Assembly: GCF_018873765.1 (NCBI RefSeq)
Contig: NC_057922.1
Span: 43,730,321-43,794,320, forward strand
Reading direction: 5' to 3'
DNA length: 64,000 bases
Source: Telopea speciosissima
Lineage: Eukaryota; Streptophyta; Magnoliopsida; Proteales; Proteaceae
Below, in pieces: positions 33,262-45,690 of this stretch. Both the position numbers and the translations under genes were made by a program. Position 1 is the stretch's first letter, and every line of letters begins with the position of its first letter. The notes under the pieces were generated by a model. The model was given only the letters and a program-made list of their open reading frames with translations, did no database searches and had not been told where the DNA came from.

Positions 33262-34800
33262 TCCCATGCAATTATGGAACACAAATGGGACGAAGAAAAT
33301 CATGTCTAATACATCACATGGCAAGAGGGATCCATTCCATACTCGAATGCACAACGGAAATAAATTGATTCGAGTTTCTTTTGCATCCCATAAATATTAA
33401 ATAATCAATAACTGAAGGAATCAATATAGAATTGCTAACCTGGTGAGCCTCAAGTGTTGTTCCTCCAATAGACAATGGTTCTTCCTCCAATGAGCGCTCC
33501 AAGTAAATGGATCTGAACCTCCAAAATGGCGCTACCAAGGTTCTTCAAGCCAATCCCAGATGCTCTCAAATTCTTCAAGCACAGATTTGGGTTTTCTCAA
33601 AACCCTAACTCTCAATCACAGGTGAGAGAAACAAAAAGAAGAAGAAGAGATCTCAAAGAGGGAGAGAGAGACCAAAACGCAGGAGAGAGGGGGCCAGCCA
33701 AAAACGTGGAGCACTGCCCCCTCTGCGTTTTTGGTCTCCTATATATAAAGCTAGGGTTTTCCAAAAAACCCTAAAGGGATTATAATTAATCCTAGTGAGA
33801 GTCTGTCTCTCTTTCTCTCTTTGATTGGTAGTTCCATTTAAACTCAAAGTACTTCTAATTGGTGAAGAAGCAGAATCTAATAGGGAAAATATTAATTAGT
33901 TACTTTATTTCATATTTATGGATAATTATAATTAGCACCATATCCATTAATTAAATAAAGAACCAATTAAAATAGAAAATTCTAAATAACTCCCCATATG
34001 ATAACAAATTATCATATACAACCCCCCCACTAATCAACACCATCATTATGGAATCTAGGATATGAACACATGTATTGCCAAACCCCAATCCATAGTACAT
34101 GTCTATATAAAAGCGTCTGTGTATCTGATCGGGTCTCGCAAAACTCGATAAAACACTTTGTTCAAATAATTATATATAATCTATCATTTTATGTAAAATA
34201 GATTTTTGCAAAACCATTTCCAAAATGGCACTAGAGCCAAATTCTGATCCGACCATACATAGACAGTCTCAATCTTGGTGTTCGCCTAATCGGACAGTGG
34301 TGACCATGTTGGATAACTCCTTCACTCACAAAGTGTTCACGCATTCCTAGAACACCGGCTTTGACTCGCTTGAGTCTCAGTCATTGATACACCAAAGAAT
34401 GCGATCACACTTTGCAGCGACAGGGCTTCCTCAAGCAAAAGGTGTTGGTGACACATGTCTATCCCTTCCTACATCTGGCAGTAATACATGAGGGAGTCGA
34501 CCAAGTAGATTCTTCGCCAATGCACATATCAAACATGTGAGCACTCGCATTCGTATCCTGACATCACATGTCTAGGCATACCCAATGCGACGACCATATG
34601 ATGAGGGTGCCCAGCCCAAACCCTAGTCGTGACTACCATTTTAAGTAAAACTTACGGACACATAATGCTCAAAAAGTTTATATCGCATGTGATAATATTA
34701 AACTAAAATGTATAAAAGTTCAATACAAATGTGAACCGGGTTGAACTGGACCAAACCGGGTTTGATGGACACACACTTGTCCAACATCTTCTTCTTCCGA
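33262..34800 (-). repeat. Possible LTR-retrotransposon fragment
   Basis: This non-coding sequence lies inside the long-arm element. On the minus strand there is a TATATATAGG box near 33750, close to an inverted repeat ('accaaaacgcag' near 33671; 'ctgcgtttttggt' near 33723). Composition suggests an LTR or 3' retrotransposon region. No partner LTR or TSD was found. Confidence 0.25.
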
Positions 34801-36360
34801 AAAACTCAGACCAACGAACATCGAACTGAAGGTCTCCTCTTCATATGAAAAACTCAGAGAATCTGATTCATCGTTCATGGCCATGGCGATCTAACGAAAT
34901 CCGGCAGAGGTTCCGCTCCCTTCTTCTCTTCTTCCCGAAACTCAGAGCAACACCGGCCTTCAAACTATGTATAGAAGTATAAAGGAGAGATATTCAACTA
35001 CTCTAAAATCAATGAAAAAAATGGAGAAGGAAAACCAATACAAAGAATAGAAATCTCCCTCTTCGTCTCCCTCTGTCAAAACAGAAATCTAGAACATGAG
35101 ACAAATTCTTTCTAGTTTCTGCTACTCTCAAATTCTTTCTTTTCCCTTACTAAACATTCTCATTTTTTATTGGTATTTTTTACAACTCACAGCGGTTACT
35201 GATACAACTATGGTTTTCGTAGCTTTAAACTTAGATTTAAGACAATTTTGGTAATTGGATCTCCTTTGTTTGTTTTGTGTCTTCCAACTGTCTTTGCCCT
35301 CAAAATTGCATTTCTTTCTCTCTTTGATTTCTTTACTACCTAGTTTTCTCTCTGTAATTCCTTTAGTCCTTTATTCCTTTCATATAGAATTTTTTTTCCC
35401 TCACACTTACCCACTCAGTGAGTTCCGCTTGCTACTCTGTAGTCCTTTTTATTGCTTCCAAGCTCTATGAATTTGGCTTTCGCATTGGAGAAGATCATCT
35501 TCCCTCTTCCATTCTTCATTTTCTTTTTCCTTTTTTCACCCCTTTCTTTCTTTCACTCGGATCTATAATAATTGGTTTCTTCTCTCTCTCTCTCTTCCTG
35601 GTGAATCAAATTCCCAAAGAACTCGGCATTGCTTTCTGGTTCTGGTTTAAGCATGGACTTGGATTATGTTTTAATCTCGTCGCTTTCCTTCTTACCCAAA
35701 AAGAAAATCTCATCGCTTTGCTTGTTCTGCCTTGGTTTCCAAAAACAGAACACCAGTTAAGTCCAGTTAAGTCCACATGCATTTTTTTTTTTTTTTGGTA
35801 CGATATATGCAATTTTTACATCATCATTCAATATTGGATTCAAAAACAGAATACCAATTAAGTCTATCTGAGATTTAATACCCTTTCCTCACTTCCCTGA
35901 ACCAGAGAGATCTGTGTAAAATTGTGTTAATAAATCATATTTTTAAAGGAAAAGAAAGGGGAAGAAATTAGTCCTGTGCAGAAGCTCAACCACATATGAA
36001 CTCTTATAATATTGTAACCCTCTCTGCAAAATTCAAAGGGATGAAGATACTTTGCTGCCTCTACCCATTAAAACTGAGACGGTTTCATGGAGCGATGAGT
36101 TGCAGATGAAGAGACTCTACAGAGCTTGAATCATCATCATCTTTCTGGCGATTTCAATAGTGAGACGGTGCCAAGTGATCGAGAGGTTCTCCCGGATGTG
36201 CTACGATGAGTTGCAGAGTTGTTTTCATGGAGCAATGAGTTGCAGAGACTTTTAGAATTTTTCGTTCAAATGAAATGGGGATGAGTGAAATGGAGATGGG
36301 TTTAGATTGACTGAAAGTGGTTCAGTTTAGGGGTTTAAACCGGTTCAAAGAGGGTCTCAT
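34801..36360. other. Interior of long-arm element, no gene seen
   Basis: T-rich on the plus strand, with only low-complexity hydrophobic open frames. Weak traces of inverted similarity to 32870-33010 occur near 36130-36190 ('ggcaccgtctca' complemented, 'tcaagctctgtagag'). Confidence 0.5.
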
Positions 36361-36449
36361 TAGATTTTCAAAAAAAATTGAATTAATTCAATACAGGCAG
36401 TTGGATTCTCATAAAGACAGGTGGCACACTGAGAAGCTCTGGAAGTAGG

Positions 36450-36845
36450 ATGCAAGTACAAGTAATGGAAGTAGAGGATGTGGATCCCTCCTTCTCTTCT
36501 TCTATTTCTTCCATTTTCCTTCCACTACATGCGAACACCCCCACCAGACCTCACCTCTTCCCTTCTACTAACCAAAATCTTAATCTGAGAAACTCGTCTT
36601 ATCATGATTCATGGGGTAAAGTTTTTGACGACAGGCAAGGTAAGGGAGACCTCACCCACCATCTCATTGATTTTGCATTCCCACTTTATCTCCCAACAAT
36701 CATCACCAATGAACCCTCTGCTTCAAGCCTCAGCCCTGTCCCGAGCAGTGTAAGAGAAGATCCATTAATGGATTCCAGTGGGTTTGCAGATTTGGGGAAG
36801 ATGAGTTACAGGTTAAACCAATTAGGGAATATGAGGGTTGGGTAA
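36450..36845 (+). CDS. Hypothetical ORF in right arm, possibly captured
   Basis: A 131-codon open frame lies where the right arm has about 400 extra bases compared with the left arm. Its start lies in shared arm sequence. The rest (NLRNSSYHDSWGKVFDDRQ, MSYRLNQLGNMR) is not in the left arm. I do not recognise the protein. It could be a fragment of a host gene carried by the element, or a chance frame. No splice structure or promoter was identified. Confidence 0.2.
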   Translation: MQVQVMEVEDVDPSFSSSISSIFLPLHANTPTRPHLFPSTNQNLNLRNSSYHDSWGKVFDDRQGKGDLTHHLIDFAFPLYLPTIITNEPSASSLSPVPSSVREDPLMDSSGFADLGKMSYRLNQLGNMRVG

Positions 36846-37089
36846 AAAGGTCTTTTCAAATTATAAGGGTGGTTAGAAGAAAGGGTAGTTTGGCCAATAA
36901 AAAAAAAACTTAATATCTAACACCTGAAATTAGCGGATTGGACTTAAATGGCTTTAGGCTGAAAAATAGGGATGCTATGTGGAATTTTGAGGGGATGCGT
37001 GTGGACTTGTCAAAACCTTAGGGGGCATGAGGAATATTGGGTGCATTTTAGTGGGGTATGTGTATTTTACATTTTTACCCCAAGTTAAA

Positions 37090-37743
37090 TGGTGTTGGAA
37101 GGGCAAGGAGGAAAAACTTTGATATTTACTCCATGTCCATCTAGAATGTGTAGTAGGCTTCTCCAGTAGTCTTCTATGGTTCTTGACCCACTTAAGGGCT
37201 GTTCTGAATATCCTCTTAATCCTGAAAGATCACTCTCTGGATGTCCTTCAAGTTTGGCCGAAAGATCAAGCCAAAGCTCTAAGACCTGAGGCTTCACATG
37301 CAGACGTATTGGGCATGGGCATGTCGGCTTAGGATACCCTTTTTCTCAATGATGGGGAAGATCTGGTCCATGCCCCGATCTGGCTAGAAAAGTTTATAAT
37401 TCTAGATTGTTCTACTTAATCGATATTCTCTTCCATTTAAAAGGTGAATCCAATGCACAAGACTCCCGCTACTGTGGGGTTTGGGGAGGGTAATAATATA
37501 AGCAGCCTTATTCCCACTTTGCAGTGAACATCCCCTATAAACTGTTGCTTACTACGAATAAAAAGACCTTTAGACCCACTAGTTGTGATGATTACTCACA
37601 TTAGCAGTTTCTGTCTGTAAAATGCTTGCTTACTCTGATTTACAATTCAACTTTGTTTAAAGGCCTATTAAATATTTTTAAACAAATCACCACCCGTTAG
37701 GGTGTTACCTGAACGGGAATGGGAACGCAGTGAAAGATGTTCT
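37090..37743. other. Intergenic, no gene seen
   Basis: This short stretch of host or older repeat sequence lies between the long-arm element and the copia element. The last five bases before the copia LTR (37744-37748, CGTAC) are the TSD. Confidence 0.5.
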
Positions 37744-37748
37744 CGTAC

Positions 37749-38218
37749 TGTAAGAATAAATTTGTACAGGATCGCAAATTTACAGATTAAGAACACAACC
37801 ATACATGTGATAGAATCGTTCTCGAGAGTGTACCTTCTTTGGGATCCATGGAGACGATGAAGAACGCAGCAGAACAAGCCTTCTATCTCCCTTGAAGCAA
37901 GGATCTTCTCCTCTAAACTCCCCTTTAGCACTGGCTCAATGGTAGAACCTTCAAGTCACCGTTTCTCCAGAGTGGTGTTGCAATATTGTGAATGATCAGG
38001 GTTTAGAGGAGGGACCAAGCTTCCATTTTATACAGATTCCCATAGATCTTCCCATTACATATCTAACGGTGATCTGTGAGCCCACACTAGCCAGTCCATA
38101 TTAGATCCCCAAGATGTTGCATATCTTCCTTATTAGACCAACCCCATAGAAATAGTAATTGCCACAATTAATAGAGCCCACCCAAAAAGGTAAGAATATA
38201 AAATAAAATATTCTAACA
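37749..38218 (-). repeat. 3' LTR of copia element
   Basis: 470 bases. On the minus strand, a polypurine tract (AAGTGGGAGAA, 38229-38219) lies directly inside it. TSD CGTAC precedes it on the plus strand. Confidence 0.93.
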
Positions 38219-38693
38219 TTCTCCCACTTGGGCTATATTAATTGTAACCAAAGTTGAAAAACTAAAGATTTCGTTTTCGTTCAAAATAGTTCAAAATCAT
38301 TTTTGAAATCCTGCGCGCGCGTTCATGTTGATCTAGAAATAATTCTAAAGGGATCAATCCCCTCACATAAAGTCTTAAACACCAGGTCATGGTGATAACT
38401 GCATCTTTTAAGCAACACAGGACCATCTATAGTCACGAATGTCCTTAACTCTACTGAAATGGATGCAATATGGTAGTGTAGCAACTGAATGACACTTTAT
38501 AAATAATCTTTATGTGTCATCTCCTTTGTCAGTCCAATTCTCTTTCCTTAAGTGACGCAAGGACACATTAGAGAAAACTTTATGGTTCCAACGAACCTGT
38601 ATGTCTTATATTTAGTAACTCAAGTTTTACTTTATGTGATATAAGACATACCTTAAGGCCAAAAATAAATGCCCCAGCCTTTGCTTAAGGTTA

Positions 38694-40582
38694 TTACATA
38701 CCTAAAGACTTTATAACAGATACATATACAACATGCCAACATGTAAAACACCCATGTGTTAACACAACAGTCATGATAAACTGCACTTTATTGAATAGAA
38801 AATTCATGCCATAGACAGTTGATATATGAATTCCAAAATTTATCAAAAGATAAAGCACAGATACGAACTTCATTACACAATAGAGCAAAAATAAAATGAC
38901 TCCCACTAAAAGTCCGCATCTAATGACAATATGTCTCTCAAAAACATTAAGGCGAAGGCCTTTAATTAGGGGATCAACAACCATGTCATTTGTGCCAATG
39001 TGTTCCACTGTGATGTCACCTTCTTTGACCCTTTCCTTGATGGTCAAATATTTGATCTTCATGTGTTTAGACCCTGTGATACCATTATTGTTGTTGATAA
39101 CCAATACAGTAGAATTGTTATCACAGTATAACTGGATAGGTCTATTCACAAAATCAAATACTGTTAACTCCCTTATGAGATTCCTCAGTCAAACTGCCTG
39201 AGTAGCTGTCCCATAGTATGCTGCAAACTCTGCTTGCGTAGTTAAAGAAGTAATCATTCCCTGCTTTGTGATTTTCCATGACACTGCCCCTCCTGCCATC
39301 AAGAAAATATAACATGATGTTGACTTCCTGCCATCCTGACAGCCAGCAAAGTCAGAATCTAAAAACCCTACTAGCTATAGATCTTGAACACATCTGTAGA
39401 TCAACATATAATCTCTTGTCCTCTTTAAGTACCTCAAAACCTTCTTGGCAGCAACCCAGTGATCGTGGCCAGGGTTGGACTGATATCTGCCTAGAAGTCC
39501 TGTTACAAAAGCAATATCTGGTCTAGTACACACTTGAGCATACATGATGCTTTCAAGTGCACTAGCATAGGGTACCAACTTCATTTGTTCTCTCTTAGCA
39601 TCATTTTTAGGGCACTGTGATAAGCTCAGTTTGTCTCCCTTAAAAATTGGAACATTCCCAGGTTTACAATCCTGCATACTGAACCTCTTCAAGACACGAT
39701 CGATGTAACCCCTCGGAGAAAGACCTAATAGGTGGCGTGAACGATCTCTGTGGATCTCAATGCCAAGAACAAAAGATGCCTCACCAAGGTCCTTCATGTC
39801 AAACTCCTTGGACAACAACTGCTTTGTCTCATGTAGCAATCCAACGTCACTACTTGCAAGCAAAATGTCTTTCACATAAAGTACCAGGAAGATAAATTTC
39901 CTCCCACTCACCTCGCAGTATATACACTGATCTACGCGGTTCTCAACAAAATTGAATGAAGTCACAATACTATCAAACTTTATGTACCACTGTCTAGAGG
40001 CTTGCTTGAGGCCATAGATAGACTTCTTAAGTCTACACACAAGATGGTCTGAACCATCCATAAAAAAAAACCTTCACGTTGAACCATATAGACCTCCTCA
40101 TCAAGGTTTCCATTCAGAAAGACAGTCTTCACGTCCATCTAGTGTAACTCCATGTTGAAATGAGCTACTAATGCCATAATTACCCTAAAAGAGTCCTTTG
40201 AAGAAACTGGTGAGAAAGTCTCATTATAGTCAACTCCCTCTTTCTGAGTAAATCCCTTGGCTACCAGTCTGGCTTTAAACCTCTCAATCTTACCTTCGGA
40301 ATCCTTTTTGGTCTTGTACACCCATTTACATCTAATAGGCTTGAAACCTTCAGGTAACTCAATAAGTTCCCAAACACCATTATATCTCATTAATTGCATC
40401 TCATCTTTCATTGCTTCCAACCATAAATCTAACTGAGGGCCAGAAACAGATTCCGAATAAGTAACTGGATCAACCACAGGACCAATGTCATAGTCATGCT
40501 CTCCCAGATTGACCACATAGTCGGGTGATATGGTTGACCTCCTCTCCCTAATGGATCTCCTAAGTGGAGCCTCCACAACCAC
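38694..40582 (-). pseudogene. Copia reverse transcriptase and RNase H, decayed
   Basis: Minus-strand RT begins near 40440 (DEMQLMRYNGVWELIELPEG), continues with CKWVYKTKKDSEGKIERFKA, and meets a TAG at about 40140 just before MDVKTVFLNG. A frameshift lies in an A-run near 40065. The next frame contains LKKSIYGLKQASRQWY and LYVKDILLAS, where copia RT normally has YVDD, so one catalytic Asp is replaced by Lys. RNase H follows, with LYCDNNSTVLVINNN and EHIGTNDMVVDPLIKGL. The enzyme would copy element RNA into DNA; the stop, the frameshift and the active-site change all indicate it is dead. I do not assign a copia lineage. Confidence 0.88.
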
Positions 40583-41867
40583 ATCCTGAACTTGAGGAGC
40601 TTCACCAGGAATAGGATCAATAATAGGTTCTTGAACCTCAATAGGTACAACCTCTGGGGCAACAGGCTCTGAATCTGTCTGAATGGGTAGCGAAAAAAAT
40701 ACAGTTGTCCCAACCCCACTACTTTCCTGTTCAGTCTAAGAACAAGTACTACTCTTCTCGGCCACATCGAACTCCAGAAACTTGGCTGTCTGAGAATCCA
40801 CAATTCTAGTACCTCCACCGTGGTTATAAAAACGATAACTCTTCGAATGATCTGGATAGGAAACAAAAAAGCAGTGAGTAGTTCTGAATTCCAACTTGCT
40901 CAATGCTGGATTATATAACCTTACTTCTGCAGGATAACCCCAGACTCTAAGATGGTTCAAGCTAGGTTTACGTCCAGTCCACAACTCGAAAGGAGTCAAT
41001 GGAATAGATTTGGAAGGAACCCGGTTAAGGATATAAGTGGTTGTTTTCAAAGCTTCACCCCACAAGAACTTAGGTAAATTTGTCCTACTAATCATACTCC
41101 TAACCATGTCCATAAGGGTGCGATTACACCTTTCGGCCACCCCATGTTGCTCAGGACGCCCAGGCATAGTAAACTGACCTACTATCCCAGAATCCTCCAA
41201 GTATTTGGCAAACGGGCCCTTAAGCTGTCTAGCATCGCCATGTCTGCCATAATACTCTCCCCCCGGTTAGATCTAACAATTTTTAAGACTTTCCCTAACT
41301 GTTTCTCAACTTCAATCCTAAAAATCTTGAATTTCTCAAGAGATTCAGACTTTTCCTTAATTAAGTACAAGTAACCATATCGGAAATAATCATCAATAAA
41401 TGTGATGAAATAATGATTTTTACACAATGTGGCTGAATAGAGTCCACTGATGTCAGTGTGAATGACCTCCAATAGGTCAGAACTACAGACTGCCGATTTC
41501 TTCTTTATCTTGGTCAATTTACCCCTACAATAGTCTACACAAGTCTCAGGCTCACCTTCAAGAGTAGGTAGGATGCCAGACTTTATCAGCCTTTCTACTC
41601 TTTCTTTTGAGATGTGCCCAAGCCTTTTATGCTATAGAGTGTAAGACTGTTCCTTAGACAAGGGTCTTTTGAAAATAATTTTCTCAGCACTATAAGAGAC
41701 ATAGATTTCGTTGGAAGATAAACACAATCTATATAATCCATTGGACATAGTGTAACAACCAACCTTACTTGAATTAAAAAACATTGTAACAATGTTGTCC
41801 TTTATTTCAAAAGAGTAACCACACATGTACAAACTAGAAATAGAAATCAAATTCCGTCTAAAAAAGG
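40583..41867 (-). pseudogene. Copia integrase, decayed
   Basis: Minus-strand integrase spans three frames. The zinc-finger part near 41640-41540 has HKRLGHIS and, further on, CVDYC. The core follows with HTDISGLYSATLCKNHYF, then IVRSNRGE, where the second catalytic Asp (usually SDRGGE) is Asn, and [18 protein letters not shown] with the glutamate. A frameshift lies near 41200, and a stop interrupts the frame before HKRLGH near 41634. The last part ([18 protein letters not shown]) is well conserved. The loss of the second Asp alone would abolish strand transfer. Confidence 0.85.
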
Positions 41868-41872
41868 GTATA

Positions 41873-42217
41873 TGATGAGCACATTTATGTGTGAAATCTT
41901 AGGGCATAAAGCATACAGTTTACCACATTGGACAAAGTTACTTTGGTGCCTTCTTGTGTTTTTCAAGTTTTGGGCTATTCTGGACCATCGAGAGCTGCAT
42001 GTCCCAAGTTACACGTAAAGTTACCATTTTTCCTTCCATGGTTGTAAAGAGGACTAAATTTGGAGCAAGTTGGACGTGATGAAACGCAAGTACGTATTTG
42101 TCTAGCCCACCATACAGTTGATTATTCTTTTCAGCCCAAGAAAGGATAATGGGTCAGAAAGGAGCTGTAGTGCAAGCCCATAGTCAGTCTACCACTGCCC
42201 AAGGATATTTTTGACAT
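41873..42217 (+). repeat. Truncated 5' LTR of nested element
   Basis: The first 345 bases of the LTR match 43966-44310 with about 6% difference by eye. They end in 'tttttgacat', where integrase sequence takes over. Confidence 0.88.
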
Positions 42218-42843
42218 CAGACTAGTGGCCAGATTGAGGTTTCAAATCGGCAGATAAAGCAAATTCTTAAGAAAACCATCAACCCGAACCGTAAGGATTG
42301 GTCTAACTGATTGATAGATGTTTTGTGGGCCCATAAGACAGCCTTCAAGACCGATCTTGGTCAATCTCCGTACCGTCTGGTGTATGGAAAGGCATATCAC
42401 TTACTTGTAGAGATTGAGCACAAGGCCTTTTGGGCTATCAAGAAGCTTAACTTTGACCTACCCACTGCAGGTGCCCATAGGAAACTCCAACTATCTGAGT
42501 TGGAAGAGCTTAGGAATGAGGCATATGAGAATGTCCGGATTTATAAGGCAAAAACCAATGCTTTCCATGATAGGCACATTTTGAGAAAATCTTTTGAGGT
42601 AGGCCAGAAAGTTTTGTTGTACAATTCTCGTTTGCATATCTTTCCAGTTAAGCTGTGTTCTAGATGAGATGACCCCTATATTGTTCAAAAAGTTTATCCT
42701 CATAGGGCTGTTGAAGTCCTCAATCCAAGTACAGGTGCTACATTTAAGGTCAATGGCCAAAGATTGAAGCCATACATTGAGATGCCCACTCCACTTGTAG
42801 AAGAGGTCATGGATCTCCATGAGCCTCTTTACCTTAAAGAATG
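42215..42843 (+). pseudogene. C-terminal integrase fragment, Athila-like
   Basis: Plus-strand frame beginning [18 protein letters not shown], interrupted by a TGA near 42308, then open with [18 protein letters not shown] and [19 protein letters not shown], a stop near 42665, and a tail to a TAA at about 42841. This is the end of a gypsy integrase core and its C-terminal extension, in the style of Athila elements. The first two catalytic residues are missing because of the deletion. The product would be non-functional. Confidence 0.82.
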
Positions 42844-43965
42844 ACCTCCTAGTATATTTCTCCTCCCTAGTCCTTACTCTTTCTTTTCTGCATGCATTGA
42901 GGACATTGCATAAATTAAGTGTGGGGGTTTGTGTTAGACTTTATTTGTGAATTTTGATTGTGGCGGTAGTTTTGGTTTTGTGCATAAGTCTCTTTGATTG
43001 CAAAGCGAGAGAAAGAGGGAATTAGGTTCCCTGGGATGCGAAATAATAAAAAATCCCTTTTCAAGGACTGTAGTTGGTTTGTATCCGGTGAGAGGGATTG
43101 AGTTGAAAAATATGAGCGTTATTTCATTTGATGGCTAGATTTCTTTATGTGTTTTATGGACCCCTTGATCTTTTGGCTAGTAGTTTAGACCAACTTGTTT
43201 GTGGCAAGGCAAGGCATGAAAGTGAAAGTGAATGGAAAAAAAAAAGCAACAGAAAGGAAAGTGGAATTCCTTGGGACTAGACAGGGCACTGTGCCTCATG
43301 AAGCAGAGTGACTTGATCGAAACTCCTTGGAAGGAAACTCAAAAAAAAAAACTCTTGCATCAATGTCTCAATATCTTATGGATATATGCAAAAAGCGAAG
43401 CTACCAAGTATTTGGGTGTCTGGTGTATGCTCCACCATGTCATTCAGATAACAGTAGTGTAGTAGAAAGAGTTTGTTGTTGGAAAAAAAAAAAAAAAAAA
43501 GAGTATGGTAAAAAATACTCAATGCCTAAGTCTTTGGTTCCATTGATATTATGAGTGGTTTACTTGAAGGTGAGTACTATTCAGAAAATATGACGATGTC
43601 CCTTGACCTTGATGCATGCTTGTTACTTAAATTGTTGTGGGGTGATAAAATTCAAGTGTGGGGGAACCCTTTGGCTCCTTGATCTTTAGTTGAGTATTTC
43701 TTTGAGATTGTGTGCACTATCTTACTTATGCCATGAGAAAAATTTACATCATTCTTTTTGATTTATTGAATTTTGGGTGTATATTCACTACAAACACCCA
43801 CGAGACACAACTCGTCCATTAGGGGTAACCTAGGGGTTTAAAGGCTTGTTGCACAAGCTAAGTGCAACCGTGATTTCTACGAAAGTGAGTTAATTTTCTG
43901 CATTTTAAGTTAGTTTTTCTCTTTGCTTTACTTGAGGACAAGTAACGTTCAAGTGTGGGAGAATC
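42844..43965 (+). other. Non-coding 3' region of nested element
   Basis: No gene is supported. Purine-rich phrases (42918, 43650, 43949) precede the 3' LTR. The last, AAGTGTGGGAGAATC at 43951-43965, abuts the LTR and serves as the polypurine tract. Confidence 0.6.
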
Positions 43966-45690
43966 TGATGAGAACATTTATGTGTGAAATCTTAGGGCAT
44001 AAAGCATACATTTTACCACATTGGATAGAGTTACTTTGGCGCTTTCCTGTGTTTTTCAGGTTTTGGGCTATTCTGGACTATCGGGAGCTGCATGTCCCAA
44101 GTTACACGTAAAATTGCCATTTTTCCTTCCATGGGTGTAAAGAGGACTAAATTTGGAGCAAGTTGGACGTGACGGAACGCAAGTACGCATTCGTCTAGCC
44201 CACCGTACAATTGATTATTCTTTTCAACTCAAGAAAGGATAATGGGTCAGAAAAGAGCTATAGTGCAAGCCCATAGTCAGTCTACCACTGCCCAAGGATA
44301 TTTTTGACATTATAGAAGATATTTCTAAGCAATGGTGGAGATCTACTGCAAGTACAGGACCATTTTGAAAATTTTGCATTCTTGAAGAGAGAGAAGGACT
44401 GCTACCCACATGGAGGGACCCACATTGCCATTAGATTCCATTAATTTTGAAGGCCCACAAGGTGTCCACAATTTTTATGGGCTGCATTTAATGCCCCACG
44501 ATTTTTAGAGGACACATTGGGGATTTTGTTATTTGGTTGAGTGGAATCCTAGTCATCACTATTCTAGTCATCACTCTCTCTCTCTCTCCTCCAACTTTTC
44601 AAGGGCATTCCTGAAATTTCACTTGGGATAGATTTATTTTGAAAGATATTTTCTCATCTATGGAAGGTTGAAAAATCAAAGATGCTTTGATTTTATTGCT
44701 TGGAGAAGATATCTACAAAGAAAAGGAAGCACAAGTTAGAATTAGAAATTTACTTTTCTAGAAATAGAAGTTTTATGTAAACAATATTATTTTCTCTCTC
44801 TCTTTCTATTTTTTTTCTTTTTTCTTAGGATTCAAGGCAATGTAAAGGAGGAAGGAGAACAGAATATTCTCTTTTCTTAGGGAATATTTCTCCTACACTT
44901 CCCTCTTCTCTCTTCTCCCCTTTCCCCTATAAATACCCCCTATCTCTCTTGTAAATTTTGCTCATTCACTTAGTGAAATTTTTTCTCTTCTTCTCCTTCT
45001 AATTTGTGATTTTTGGCTTTTCTAAGTTCTAGTTTGCTTTTTTTTATTTTCATTTAATGGTTATAATAGGTTTAGTTTATGCTTTAATTTCAATTTAAGT
45101 CTTCAATTGGGTTGTAATTTCTTAATTCTAGTTTAGGTTTTAAGCCTTCTAGTCTAAGTTCTTAAGTTGATGACAAGACTTGAAGATTTAGAAGAGGAGG
45201 CCGTGGTAAGTTTATGCAAGTATTCAAGTTTTTCAATTGCATTCATGCAAGCACATCCAGGATTTACTATCTATACTCTCAATCTCATTCTCCATCTCCT
45301 CTATCTCTCTCTATCTTCTTCTTCTTCTCCCTCTATTTGTTTTATTTTAATTTTATATGGTTGTGGTTGGTGGATGCATTTTATTCCCTTATTTCTTTTT
45401 ATGTGGTTAGTATGTGTAGCTGTATTTTTATTCCTTTCAATTTGCTTTAGTTTGATAGGTTAGATGCTCATGTGTTAGGACGCCGATTTAATCCCTTAAT
45501 TTTGTTAGATGCTTATGAGTTAGGATGCATTGATTTTCGTTAGTTTAATTAGTTTAATTAGTTTAATTTAACACTTTAATTTTGTTCACTTTGCATTACT
45601 TTTAAGTTAGTTAAATAGAGTGGCGTATATCTCCTCGTGTTCGACCCGTAGCTACGATTGTACGCTTGCAATTTTATTTTAACTCAAACA
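43966..45690 (+). repeat. 3' LTR of nested element
   Basis: 1725 bases from TGATGAGAAC to AACTCAAACA. It carries a TATA box (ctataaatacc near 44930) and CT repeats near 44573. TSD GTATA follows. Confidence 0.88.

Larger units (their letters stand above)
32198..37080. mobile_element. Mutator-like non-autonomous element, long inverted arms
   Basis: The sequence from 32198 is repeated in inverted orientation ending at 37080. Shared landmarks are 'ttaagtccaatccg' (about 32475; complement near 36940), 'ggatccacatcctctacttcc' shortened to its core near 32570 (complement near 36475), and 'gccacctg' near 32630 (complement near 36420). Clear similarity covers roughly 350-500 bases per arm. Both ends are flanked by CAAGTTAAA (32189-32197 and 37081-37089), a 9-bp TSD typical of Mutator-like elements. 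The outer ends read (C/G)GGTAAAA. No transposase is found inside. Confidence 0.7.
41873..45690 (+). mobile_element. Nested Athila-like gypsy remnant
   Basis: A 3.8-kb element is inserted in the copia coding region between protease and integrase. It is flanked by GTATA (41868-41872 and 45691-45695). Its ends are TGATGAG and CAAACA. The left LTR is truncated at 42217, where it joins integrase sequence directly; the right LTR is complete (43966-45690). Everything from the rest of the 5' LTR through RT and most of the integrase is deleted. A long non-coding stretch before the 3' LTR, with phrases like 'aagtgtgggggtttgtg', fits Athila-type elements. Confidence 0.85.

Noticed and set aside
35418-35861. 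147-codon ORF inside the long-armed element
   Set aside because: Low-complexity Phe/Leu/Ser composition from T-rich DNA; no domain.
32198-37080. Transposase inside the long-armed element
   Set aside because: No Mutator-type or other transposase motif in any frame; the element is non-autonomous.
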